A stretch of 64,000 nt of DNA, from NCBI GenBank assembly GCA_910575255.1, contig CAJTEM010000021.1:1-64000 (forward strand). Direction: 5' to 3'. Source of the DNA: Lachnospiraceae bacterium (GTDB lineage: Bacteria; Bacillota; Clostridia; Lachnospirales; Lachnospiraceae). Made by a program: the position numbers and the translations under genes. Below, piece by piece: positions 8,869-15,340 of this stretch (the stretch's first letter is position 1; every line of letters starts with the position of its first letter). Under the pieces are notes generated by a model that worked only from the letters and a program-made list of their open reading frames with translations, was not told where the DNA came from and searched no databases.

Positions 8869-9055
8869 ATAACTACTCCTTTCTGTTTCTGTTGCCAATA
8901 TTGACGGTTGGCAGCATGCCAGACAGTTGAGGCATGCTTTACTATAAGTTATGTAAAAAGGAAAATTCAGTTACTGAAGAAGATTTGAAAAATGAAAAAA
9001 AGCTATTTGAAAAATGAAAAAAGCTATTGCACTTATAGAATAAATGTGGTAATAT

Positions 9056-9152
9056 CCTGAATTTTGCAAGGGATTGTGTAAAAAATGCCCTGAAAACCGC
9101 ATGAATAGCGGTGTTCAGGGTATTTTTTACACAATCCCTTGCAAAATTCAGG
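9056..9152. repeat. 97-bp near-perfect inverted repeat (MITE-like hairpin)
   Basis: Two 45-base arms (9056-9100 and 9108-9152) surround a 7-base loop and pair at 43 of 45 positions. The ends read CCTGAATTTTGCAAGG and the interior contains TTGTGTAAAAAAT. It is far longer than a terminator, lacks a terminal T run and lies in the 430-base gap between cotJA and the HPr-like gene. Just upstream (about 8985-9030) is an imperfect 20-base direct repeat, TTGAAAAATGAAAAAAGCTA. A decayed or miniature transposable element is the likeliest reading. Confidence 0.8.
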
Positions 9153-9298
9153 AAGCAGGAGGACGGAAGCGGTACCCTGAAGCGCTTGCCCAAAAAGTCC
9201 TTTTACTGGTATCGGCGGGTGATTGAGACGAATGGGGAGGAGCTGTAAGCATCCTTCAGGCAGCCGGGATGATGATACAGGCGGGGAGGAAGATAAGG

Positions 9299-9556
9299 TT
9301 GAAGAAATGGCAATACAGGATCCGGGCAGAATGGGGAGTTCATGCCCGGGAGGCGGTAAAGCTGGTAAGGGAAGTGAAGAAATATAAAAGCCGCATTTTC
9401 GTAAAAGGGAACGGAAAATGCGCCGAAGCGTCGGATGTGATGGAACTCATGGAATTGGATCTGAAATGCGGACAAACGGCAGAGCTCATTCTGGAGGGCG
9501 AGGATGAGGAAGCAGCTCTGGCAGGAATGAAGGAATACTGGGAGGGGAATCTGTGA
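9299..9556 (+). CDS. HPr-like phosphocarrier with Asp at the Ser46 position
   Basis: An 85-residue HPr-fold protein. With the TTG start at 9299 (GGAGG nine bases upstream) the active-site histidine falls at position 15 in GVHAREA, exactly as in HPr; the family motif is GLHARPA, so Pro18 is Glu here. Aligning on the conserved Met48 and Met51 puts Asp at position 46, where HPr carries the serine phosphorylated by HPr kinase. A negative charge there mimics HPr-Ser-P. An upstream in-frame ATG at 9269 would give a ten-residue extension before the ribosome site. It sits alone ahead of pgi and is probably a paralogue of the main HPr, with a regulatory rather than a bulk transport role; this is inference. 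Confidence 0.82.
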   Translation: MKKWQYRIRAEWGVHAREAVKLVREVKKYKSRIFVKGNGKCAEASDVMELMELDLKCGQTAELILEGEDEEAALAGMKEYWEGNL

Positions 9557-9579
9557 ACGAATCGAGTTGAGGGTTTTGC

Positions 9580-9608
9580 TTGAATAAAAAGAAGATTAAT
9601 AGTATAAT
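9580..9608 (+). promoter_or_regulatory. Sigma-A promoter of pgi
   Basis: TTGAAT, a 17-base spacer and a perfect TATAAT. It starts 23 bases after the HPr-like stop and implies a leader of about 95 bases before pgi, so pgi can be transcribed independently of the HPr-like gene. Confidence 0.8.
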
Positions 9609-9708
9609 ATTTCCAGTTGGCAGCGACGTGGTGCCGCGGATTTCAGGATTTACGAATTTGAGCGTTAAAAAACGCCTAAATATATTAATATCCAAGGAGG
9701 ACATGATT

Positions 9709-11289
9709 ATGATCAACTGGAACAATATGGATACGCTTGCTTCCTATCAGGAGCTTTTAACGGCCGGACAGGTGAATCTGGCTCAGGTGATGGCCGGGGA
9801 GAGCGGTGCTGAGCGTGTGAAAAAGTACAGTATTCCCATGGCGGAAGGTATGGCATATAATTATGCTGCCAAGCAGGTGGATGACGATGTGCTGAAGATC
9901 CTGGAAAAGCTGGCCGGGGAAGCCCAGCTGACGGAGAAATTCGAAGCTCTGTATAACGGCGAAGTGATCAATACCGGAGAGAAACGTCTGGTGCTTCACC
10001 ATCTGACTCGTGGACAGCTGGGTGAGGCCGTGGCAGCGGACGGCGTGGATAAGCGCGATTTTTATACCGGAGTACAGAAAAAGGTGGCAGAATTTGCAAA
10101 AAAGGTACATGCCGGTGAGATTGCCAATGCTGCCGGTGAGAAATTCACTACCGTGGTACAGATCGGTATCGGCGGAAGCGATCTGGGACCTCGTGCCATC
10201 TATCTGGCTCTTGAGAACTGGGCGAAGAAGAATGACACTTTGAAGATGGAGGCAAAGTTTATCAGCAATGTGGATCCGGACGATGCGGCTGCTGTTTTGA
10301 ATTCCATTGACGTAGCACATTCGCTCTTTATTCTGGTATCCAAGTCCGGGACTACTCTGGAGACTCTGACGAATGAGTCCTTTGTCAAGGATGCCTTAAA
10401 GAAGGCAGGACTGGATGCTTCTAAGCATATGGTGGCGGTTACCAGTGAAACCTCTCCTTTAGCAAAGAGCGATGATTATTTGGCAGCCTTTTTTATGGAT
10501 GATTATATTGGCGGACGGTATTCCTCCAGCTCTGCAGTAGGCGGCGCGGTATTGTCTCTGGCCTTTGGACCGGAGGTATTCGCCCGGTTTTTGGAGGGTG
10601 CCGCTGAGGAAGACAAGCTGTCCAAAAACAAGGATATCAGGAAGAATCCGGCGATGATGGACGCACTGATCGGCGTTTACGAGCGGAATGTACTGGGGTA
10701 TCTGTGCACGGCAGTGCTTCCGTATTCCCAGGCTTTAAGCCGTTTTCCGGCACACCTGCAGCAGCTGGATATGGAATCGAACGGCAAGTGTGTGAACCGT
10801 TTCGGAGAGAGGGTAAGCTATCAGACAGGGCCGGTGATCTTTGGCGAGCCGGGAACCAACGGACAGCACTCCTTCTATCAGCTGCTCCATCAGGGGACTT
10901 CCATTGTGCCTCTGCAGTTCATCGGATTTAAGAACAGTCAGATCGGTACGGATGTGGTGATTCAGGACAGCACCAGCCAGCAAAAGCTGTGTGCGAATGT
11001 TGCGGCTCAGATTATTGCTTTTGCCTGCGGCAAGGCGGATGAGAATAAGAACAAGAATTTTGAGGGAGGACGTCCCTCCAGCATTATTATCGGTGATCAG
11101 CTGAATCCCGGAAGCTTAGGAGCGCTTTTGTCGCACTTTGAGAACAAGGTGATGTTCCAGGGCTTTGTATGGAATGTGAACAGTTTTGACCAGGAGGGCG
11201 TGCAGCTTGGTAAGGTGTTGGCTAAGCGTGTGCTGGCTCATGAGACGGACGGAGCGCTGAAGATGTTCAGTGATCTTTTGAATATCTGA
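9709..11289 (+). CDS. pgi: Glucose-6-phosphate isomerase
   Basis: A 526-residue phosphoglucose isomerase interconverting glucose-6-phosphate and fructose-6-phosphate in glycolysis and gluconeogenesis. The sugar-phosphate-binding SIS segments are visible (GIGGSDLGPRA and SKSGTTLET), as is the family signature GEPGTNGQHSFYQL with its catalytic residues. AAGGAGG eight bases before 9709 fixes the start; in-frame codons further upstream precede or overlap the promoter. It is followed by its own terminator at 11358 and appears monocistronic. Confidence 0.97.
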   Translation: MINWNNMDTLASYQELLTAGQVNLAQVMAGESGAERVKKYSIPMAEGMAYNYAAKQVDDDVLKILEKLAGEAQLTEKFEALYNGEVINTGEKRLVLHHLTRGQLGEAVAADGVDKRDFYTGVQKKVAEFAKKVHAGEIANAAGEKFTTVVQIGIGGSDLGPRAIYLALENWAKKNDTLKMEAKFISNVDPDDAAAVLNSIDVAHSLFILVSKSGTTLETLTNESFVKDALKKAGLDASKHMVAVTSETSPLAKSDDYLAAFFMDDYIGGRYSSSSAVGGAVLSLAFGPEVFARFLEGAAEEDKLSKNKDIRKNPAMMDALIGVYERNVLGYLCTAVLPYSQALSRFPAHLQQLDMESNGKCVNRFGERVSYQTGPVIFGEPGTNGQHSFYQLLHQGTSIVPLQFIGFKNSQIGTDVVIQDSTSQQKLCANVAAQIIAFACGKADENKNKNFEGGRPSSIIIGDQLNPGSLGALLSHFENKVMFQGFVWNVNSFDQEGVQLGKVLAKRVLAHETDGALKMFSDLLNI

Positions 11290-11357
11290 TGGGATGAGAG
11301 GAATGACGGATTGAGGAACAGGCTGGAAGATTGACAGATTAACATCGGAGGAACCGG

Positions 11358-11402
11358 GCAGGCAGACAGATCTTTGGGGAAGATTTGTCTGCCTGCTTTG
11401 TG
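11358..11402 (+). terminator. Terminator of pgi
   Basis: A 17-base stem (GCAGGCAGACAGATCTT with AAGATTTGTCTGCCTGC, one mismatch) closes a 5-base loop and is followed by TTTGTG. It lies about 70 bases after the pgi stop. Confidence 0.8.
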
Positions 11403-11452
11403 TCGCTAAAGTGACCCGCCGCAGGCGGAGAATCCTGCGAAGCCGGATTTTT

Positions 11453-11706
11453 TTCTATCATAGGAAAGTGCGTCCTATGATAGAAAACGCTCCGCGGGGA
11501 TGCGCACTCCGCGCAGAGGAAGATGGCTGCTGTCGCAGCCGCGCTCCGGCGCGAGAGTCCGGCTTGCCGGACTCTTTGTTCTATCATAGGAAAGTGCGTC
11601 CTATGATAGAAAACGCTCCGCGGGGATGCGCACTCCGCGCAGAGGAAGATGGCTGCTGTCGCAGCCGCGCTCCGGCGCGAGAGTCCCCGGCTTGCCGGAC
11701 TCTTTG
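11453..11706. repeat. Tandem 126/128-bp intergenic repeat
   Basis: Two head-to-tail copies (11453-11578 and 11579-11706) are identical except for two extra C bases in the second. Each contains a hairpin built on TCTATCATAGGA and TCCTATGATAGA, a GC-rich segment (GGATGCGCACTCCGCGCA), and a terminator-like stem GAGTCCGGC/GCCGGACTC followed by TTTG. A third copy begins (TTCT) but is cut off. Shorter relatives occur at 40411 and 48191. An open frame across the array merely translates the repeat and is not a gene. Confidence 0.9.
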
Positions 11707-11718
11707 TTCTCCGGACGG

Positions 11719-12111
11719 TCAGGCTTCCTTACAAACCGCAATCACCTCGACCTCGGCAAGAACACCCTTGGGAAGCTGTTTGACAGCAACACAGGAACGG
11801 GCAGGCTTGCCGGTAAACCAGGCTTCATAAATGCTGTTAAAGGCAGCAAAATCGCTCATATCGGCCAGGAAGCAGGTGGTCTTGACAACGGATGCAAAAT
11901 CACTGCCGGCGGCCTCTAAGATAGCTCCTATATTTTTCATGATCTGTTCCGTCTGTTCGGTAATCGTGGTTCCGGCGACTTCTCCGGTGGCAGGATCCAG
12001 GGGAATCTGTCCGGATGCGTACAGCATTTCGCTGATAACCTTTGCCTGAGAATAAGGACCAATGGCGGCCGGTGCCTGGGAAGTTTCGATGGTTTTGATG
12101 AGAGAGCTCAT
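11719..12111 (-). CDS. ridA: RidA family reactive imine/enamine deaminase
   Basis: A 130-residue RidA (YjgF/YER057c/UK114) protein, which hydrolyses reactive enamines and imines such as 2-aminoacrylate made by PLP enzymes. It has the N-terminal AAIGPYSQ motif, SGQIPLDPATGE, and the C-terminal substrate-binding arginine in KPARSCVAV. The start is the ATG with AGGAGG seven bases upstream; a longer frame to 12162 would cover that site. It carries its own promoter at 12250-12278 with a long leader containing an inverted repeat. Confidence 0.96.
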   Translation of the reverse strand: MSSLIKTIETSQAPAAIGPYSQAKVISEMLYASGQIPLDPATGEVAGTTITEQTEQIMKNIGAILEAAGSDFASVVKTTCFLADMSDFAAFNSIYEAWFTGKPARSCVAVKQLPKGVLAEVEVIAVCKEA

Positions 12112-12156
12112 AATACATCCTCCTGGTATGATTTTAGTATCCGATCCGGAAATGTC

Positions 12157-12201
12157 ATGCATGGTAATCGTTCAGATAACCTTTGAACGGTTACCATGCA
12201 T
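12157..12201. promoter_or_regulatory. Inverted repeat in the ridA leader
   Basis: Two 18-base arms (ATGCATGGTAATCGTTCA and TGAACGGTTACCATGCAT) pair with one mismatch across a 9-base loop. It lies inside the predicted ridA transcript, between promoter and start codon, and lacks a T run, so it is more likely an operator or structured leader than a terminator. The core GGTAACCGTTC recurs in the araA leader. Confidence 0.6.
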
Positions 12202-12249
12202 CTTTCCGAAACGATTGGAAAAGACAAACGATTTGCCTTTTATGATAGC

Positions 12250-12278
12250 ATCATAGCATCAAAACAAGGTTTGGACAA
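12250..12278 (-). promoter_or_regulatory. Sigma-A promoter of ridA
   Basis: On the minus strand: TTGTCC, 17 bases, TATGAT. It gives a leader of roughly 130 bases to the ridA start. Confidence 0.65.
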
Positions 12279-12331
12279 GGCGAAGAAAGTAAAAATCGTC
12301 AGAAGTTCACAGTTTTTTCACAAATACTGTC

Positions 12332-12362
12332 TTGACCTGGAGTGAACTCCATTTGCTAAAAT
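12332..12362 (+). promoter_or_regulatory. MerR-type promoter/operator upstream of the DUF362 gene
   Basis: TTGACC and TAAAAT are separated by 19 bases, the overlong spacing typical of MerR-regulated promoters. Inside the spacer sits the dyad TGGAGT-GA-ACTCCA (12338-12351), resembling operators of MerR-family regulators. A truncated merR gene follows the DUF362 gene, so this is probably its former autoregulated control site. Confidence 0.75.
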
Positions 12363-12442
12363 AAAAAACAGAAGGTTCCCCTTAAAGCAGACGCCGGCTG
12401 GGAACAGACACAAAAAACAAATCAGCAAAAGGAGAGGTTGTT

Positions 12443-13588
12443 ATGAGGAGAAGGGAATACGGGATCGTTTCCGGATTGATGCTTACGGCTGTGGTTCTTC
12501 TGAGCGGGTGTGCTCTTTCCGATACGCGGGCAGAGACCACTCAGCAGACAGACTCGCCGGTGATTCAGGCCGGCCAGGGAGAACAGGAGAATGCCAATGG
12601 ACCGGGAACGGTACAGCGGGCGGCATCCTCAGAGGGAAAAGAGGAGGCGGCCACAGAGGAGGGCAGCAGCGCCGAAGTGACACAGGCTGCACAGGTGAGT
12701 TCCGGCACAGGAGCAAAAGTTGCCGATGCACCCAGGGTTTACATGACTGCCGATATCAGCCCGGCAGGCCTTCGAAAAGTATATGAGGCACTGGGAAGAA
12801 CGCCTCAGGGCCGGGTGGCTGTAAAACTGAGCACCGGAGAAGCAGGGAACACGCATTATCTCTCGCCGGATCTGATCAAAGATCTGGTGCAGTCGGTCGA
12901 CGGTACGATCGTGGAATGCAACACGGCTTATGGCGGTTCCCGGGCCAGCACGGCAATGCACAGGCAGGTAGCAGAGGACCACGGTTTTACGGCGATTGCC
13001 CAGGTGGATATTATGGATGAGAATGGTTCCATGAGTATTCCTGTCACAAAAGGGGTGAATCTGAAGGAGGATTTTGTAGGTGCGAATCTGAAAAATTATG
13101 ATTCCATGATGGTTCTTTCTCATTTTAAAGGGCATGCCATGGGAGGCTTCGGAGGAGCGATTAAGAATATATCGATTGGCGTGGGTTCTTCGGAAGGGAA
13201 GAACTGGATCCATACTGCAGGAGCCAGCCGTACCAGCTTTATGGGCGGGAATCAGGATCGTTTTTTGGAATCCATGGCAGAGGCAGCCGGTGCGGTGATT
13301 GATTATATGGGAGAGGAGAATATGCTGTATATCAGCGTGATGAACCATCTTTCCATAGACTGTGACTGCGACGGCAATCCGGCGGCTCCGGACATGCATG
13401 ATATCGGGATCCTGGCTTCCCTGGATCCGGTGGCGCTGGATCAGGCATGTGTGGATCTGGTATATGCGGCTCCGGACGGCGCTTCCCTGATTCAGCGGAT
13501 GGAGTCCAGGAATGGCATCCATACCCTGGATCACGCGGAGGATATCGGGGTGGGAAGCCAGACCTATGAGCTGGTATCTGTGGATTGA
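12443..13588 (+). CDS. DUF362 domain lipoprotein
   Basis: A 381-residue secreted lipoprotein. The N terminus has a positive start, a hydrophobic stretch and a lipobox ending LLSGC, then a low-complexity Glu/Ala/Gly/Ser linker to about residue 95. The rest matches the DUF362 domain (VYMTADIS, GGSRASTAM, LSHFKGHAMGGFGGAIKN, DPVALDQACVDLV), often found near iron-sulfur or redox proteins but without a firmly known reaction. AAAGGAGAGG precedes the ATG. The MerR-type promoter upstream suggests induction by a small-molecule or stress signal, now perhaps lost because the neighbouring merR is truncated. Confidence 0.88.
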   Translation: MRRREYGIVSGLMLTAVVLLSGCALSDTRAETTQQTDSPVIQAGQGEQENANGPGTVQRAASSEGKEEAATEEGSSAEVTQAAQVSSGTGAKVADAPRVYMTADISPAGLRKVYEALGRTPQGRVAVKLSTGEAGNTHYLSPDLIKDLVQSVDGTIVECNTAYGGSRASTAMHRQVAEDHGFTAIAQVDIMDENGSMSIPVTKGVNLKEDFVGANLKNYDSMMVLSHFKGHAMGGFGGAIKNISIGVGSSEGKNWIHTAGASRTSFMGGNQDRFLESMAEAAGAVIDYMGEENMLYISVMNHLSIDCDCDGNPAAPDMHDIGILASLDPVALDQACVDLVYAAPDGASLIQRMESRNGIHTLDHAEDIGVGSQTYELVSVD

Positions 13589-13678
13589 TGTGAGTATCCG
13601 GAGTCAGAAAAGCGGTGGGAAAGCCATGTACGAAAATCATGGGTCCGTACCATGTGTCAGGAGGCATCAAAATACATT

Positions 13679-13960
13679 ATGACAATTTCGGAAGTCAGTG
13701 AAAAATATGGATTAACAGCGGATACCCTTCGGTATTATGAACGGATCGGCCTGCTTCCCCGGGTGGCCAGAAAAGCCAACGGCGTCAGAGATTATCGGCA
13801 GGAGGACTGCCAGATGATTGGGTTTATCAAATGTCTGCGGGGGGCAGGAATGCCGGTGGATCTGCTGATACAATATTTTGGACTGGTAAAGCAGGGGGAT
13901 GCGACAACCCGGGATACGGATCCGAACCTGGTTCTGCGCTTTCTGAAGAATCTCGGGCGG
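13679..13960 (+). pseudogene. Truncated MerR-family regulator
   Basis: The first 75-80 residues are a normal MerR winged helix (MTISEVSEKYGLTADTLRYY at the start, then ERIGLLP and RDYRQEDCQMIGFIKCLRGAGM) with the beginning of the dimerisation helix. After GDATT the expected coiled coil is lost, and the frame runs into permease-derived sequence in the wrong register. The reading frame stays open to 14485, overlapping the opposite-strand lipoprotein gene, so the long product is not credible. The ATG at 13679 is where family members normally start, though its GGAGG is 14 bases away. The DNA-binding half alone is unlikely to function. Confidence 0.8.
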
Positions 13961-14204
13961 AATATCCGTGCCGCTCTATGTGTGCGGCGGCGGAACCATC
14001 CCCCTGCTGATTCAGTGGCTGGCAGACGGGATGAGCATGGGTTCAGCGGCAGCATTCATGGTGACTGGCCCGGCTACCAAGATTACCAACCTGGGAGCAC
14101 TCAAAATCGTACTGGGACTAAAACATTTCCTCCTGTATCTGGTCTATATAATGGCATTTTCGATGCTGACCGGGTGGCTTACCAATCAAATGGTATCCGT
14201 ATGA
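13950..14204 (+). pseudogene. C-terminal remnant of an ArsP/YraQ-type permease
   Basis: In the frame one base off from merR, the segment VPLYVCGGGTIPLL and MSMGSAAAFMVTGPATKITN, followed by a hydrophobic helix, matches the C-terminal end of the DUF318/ArsP permease family (normally about 300 residues or more). Only about 80 residues remain and no start or ribosome site is visible. A deletion joining merR to this permease gene explains both halves; intact relatives would have both genes in tandem. Confidence 0.75.
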
Positions 14205-14208
14205 TACA

Positions 14209-14255
14209 AAAAACCTGCGGGAAACCTTTTAACAGTCATTTCCTGCAGGTTTTCA
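14209..14255. terminator. Bidirectional terminator between the permease remnant and the lipoprotein
   Basis: AAAACCTGCGGGAAA pairs with TTTCCTGCAGGTTTT around a 14-base loop, with an A run on one side and a T run on the other. It serves both the plus-strand remnant and the minus-strand lipoprotein gene. Confidence 0.8.
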
Positions 14256-14287
14256 TGATATCCGAAGGGGAACTTCCGGGCCGGCAA

Positions 14288-14893
14288 TTAATTGGCGGCA
14301 GCCTCCTGAACTTCACCCATAGCCTCGCTCAGCTCAGTGGCGACCTTGGTCCAGTCATCCTGAATCGTATCCGCAGCCTCGTGATCCTCCCCGTTAATGC
14401 TGGCAAGAAGCACATCGCAGTAGACATCCAGGGTATCCGCATAGTCGGCAGCTGCTGTTGCCAGTCTTTCGTGCTGCTCTGCTAATCCTTCCGGCGGATT
14501 GTCAATGGCGGCGAAGTCTACAAAGGCCTGCTTGGTAGCGCGGGTCTTTTCGATGCATTCGGTCATACCGTCTGTATTTTCCGGATCATCCTGGGCAAGC
14601 TGCATGAACTCCATGCTGGCAGAGATGAATTCCTCCGCTGCCTTATTCATAGTATCGACCTGAGCCAGATAGTCATCCTTGCCGCCGGCCTCTGCCTTCG
14701 CCTCTGTTGCCTCGGCGGCAGCTTCTGTAGTTTCTTCCTTCTGAGTCTCAGCAGCGGTCTCTGTAACCGCGGTAGTCTCTGCGGCCGTTGTGGTCTCCGC
14801 AGGCTTATTGTCGCCTCCTCCGCAGGCAGTCAGGGCAGCAAATGCCATGGCGGTAAGAACTGCCGGAATGAAGCGTGATTTCATCTGAAACAT
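14288..14893 (-). CDS. Small Ala/Glu/Thr-rich lipoprotein of unknown function
   Basis: A 201-residue exported lipoprotein. The signal peptide ends in a lipobox (AALTAC), followed by a GGG and a Thr/Glu/Ala-rich spacer to about residue 75. The mature domain (DDYLAQVDTMNKAAEEF onward) is predicted helical, with few distinctive residues and a single later cysteine pair candidate (TECIEK, DVYCDV). I do not recognise the family. The start is the ATG with GGAGG eight bases upstream. It has its own promoter and terminator and so appears monocistronic. Confidence 0.85.
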   Translation of the reverse strand: MFQMKSRFIPAVLTAMAFAALTACGGGDNKPAETTTAAETTAVTETAAETQKEETTEAAAEATEAKAEAGGKDDYLAQVDTMNKAAEEFISASMEFMQLAQDDPENTDGMTECIEKTRATKQAFVDFAAIDNPPEGLAEQHERLATAAADYADTLDVYCDVLLASINGEDHEAADTIQDDWTKVATELSEAMGEVQEAAAN

Positions 14894-14939
14894 TTCCAAA
14901 TCCTCCCTTAAAATAATTTATATAGAAACAACCGAAAAT

Positions 14940-14968
14940 ATTATAGCGATTACCGAAAGAATAATCAA
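14940..14968 (-). promoter_or_regulatory. Sigma-A promoter of the small lipoprotein
   Basis: On the minus strand: TTGATT, 17 bases, TATAAT. It lies about 47 bases before the start codon. Confidence 0.8.
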
Positions 14969-15340
14969 GTACAAAAGCCAAAAATTTACAGAATTTTAAT
15001 TTGCTTTGTAACAAAAGTGCTTGCTCCGTGAAAAGAAATATTTTGTATCACTTATATGGAAGATGTCAGCAGATCAGGAAAATGAGAAACACAGCCAAGA
15101 AAGTGGGGAGAGAAGCAATTGGGCAGGGTCTGCGGATATTGACTTTGCAGAGATTCAACAAATGTCAGGAGAAATGAGCTTGAATAACCTCCGCGGATAT
15201 GTTAAACTTGCAATACACTGTCCTTGAGACAGGGGCAGAGAGGAATACAGGATTCAGCTTTGGATATGCTTTGTTTGAGGGAGTTGTTTTGGCAGTTCGG
15301 ATTGTTCTTGACTAATCATTTATCACAAAGGAGGTAATGT
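14969..15340. other. Intergenic region before glgX, no gene supported
   Basis: A 68-codon open frame from a TTG at 15021 has no ribosome site and no recognisable family. I see no convincing promoter for glgX; the only clear signal is the AAAGGAGG ribosome site just before 15341. Confidence 0.5.

Noticed and set aside
11411-11830. 139-codon open frame with an internally repeated protein sequence
   Set aside because: It is only the translation of the tandem DNA repeat, overlaps ridA on the other strand and has no start signals.
13652-14485. A single 277-residue MerR-like gene
   Set aside because: Only the first 80 or so residues are MerR. The rest is out-of-frame permease DNA, a terminator and antisense of the lipoprotein gene, so I describe two remnants instead.
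15021-15227. 68-codon open frame before glgX
   Set aside because: TTG start with no ribosome site and no resemblance to known proteins.
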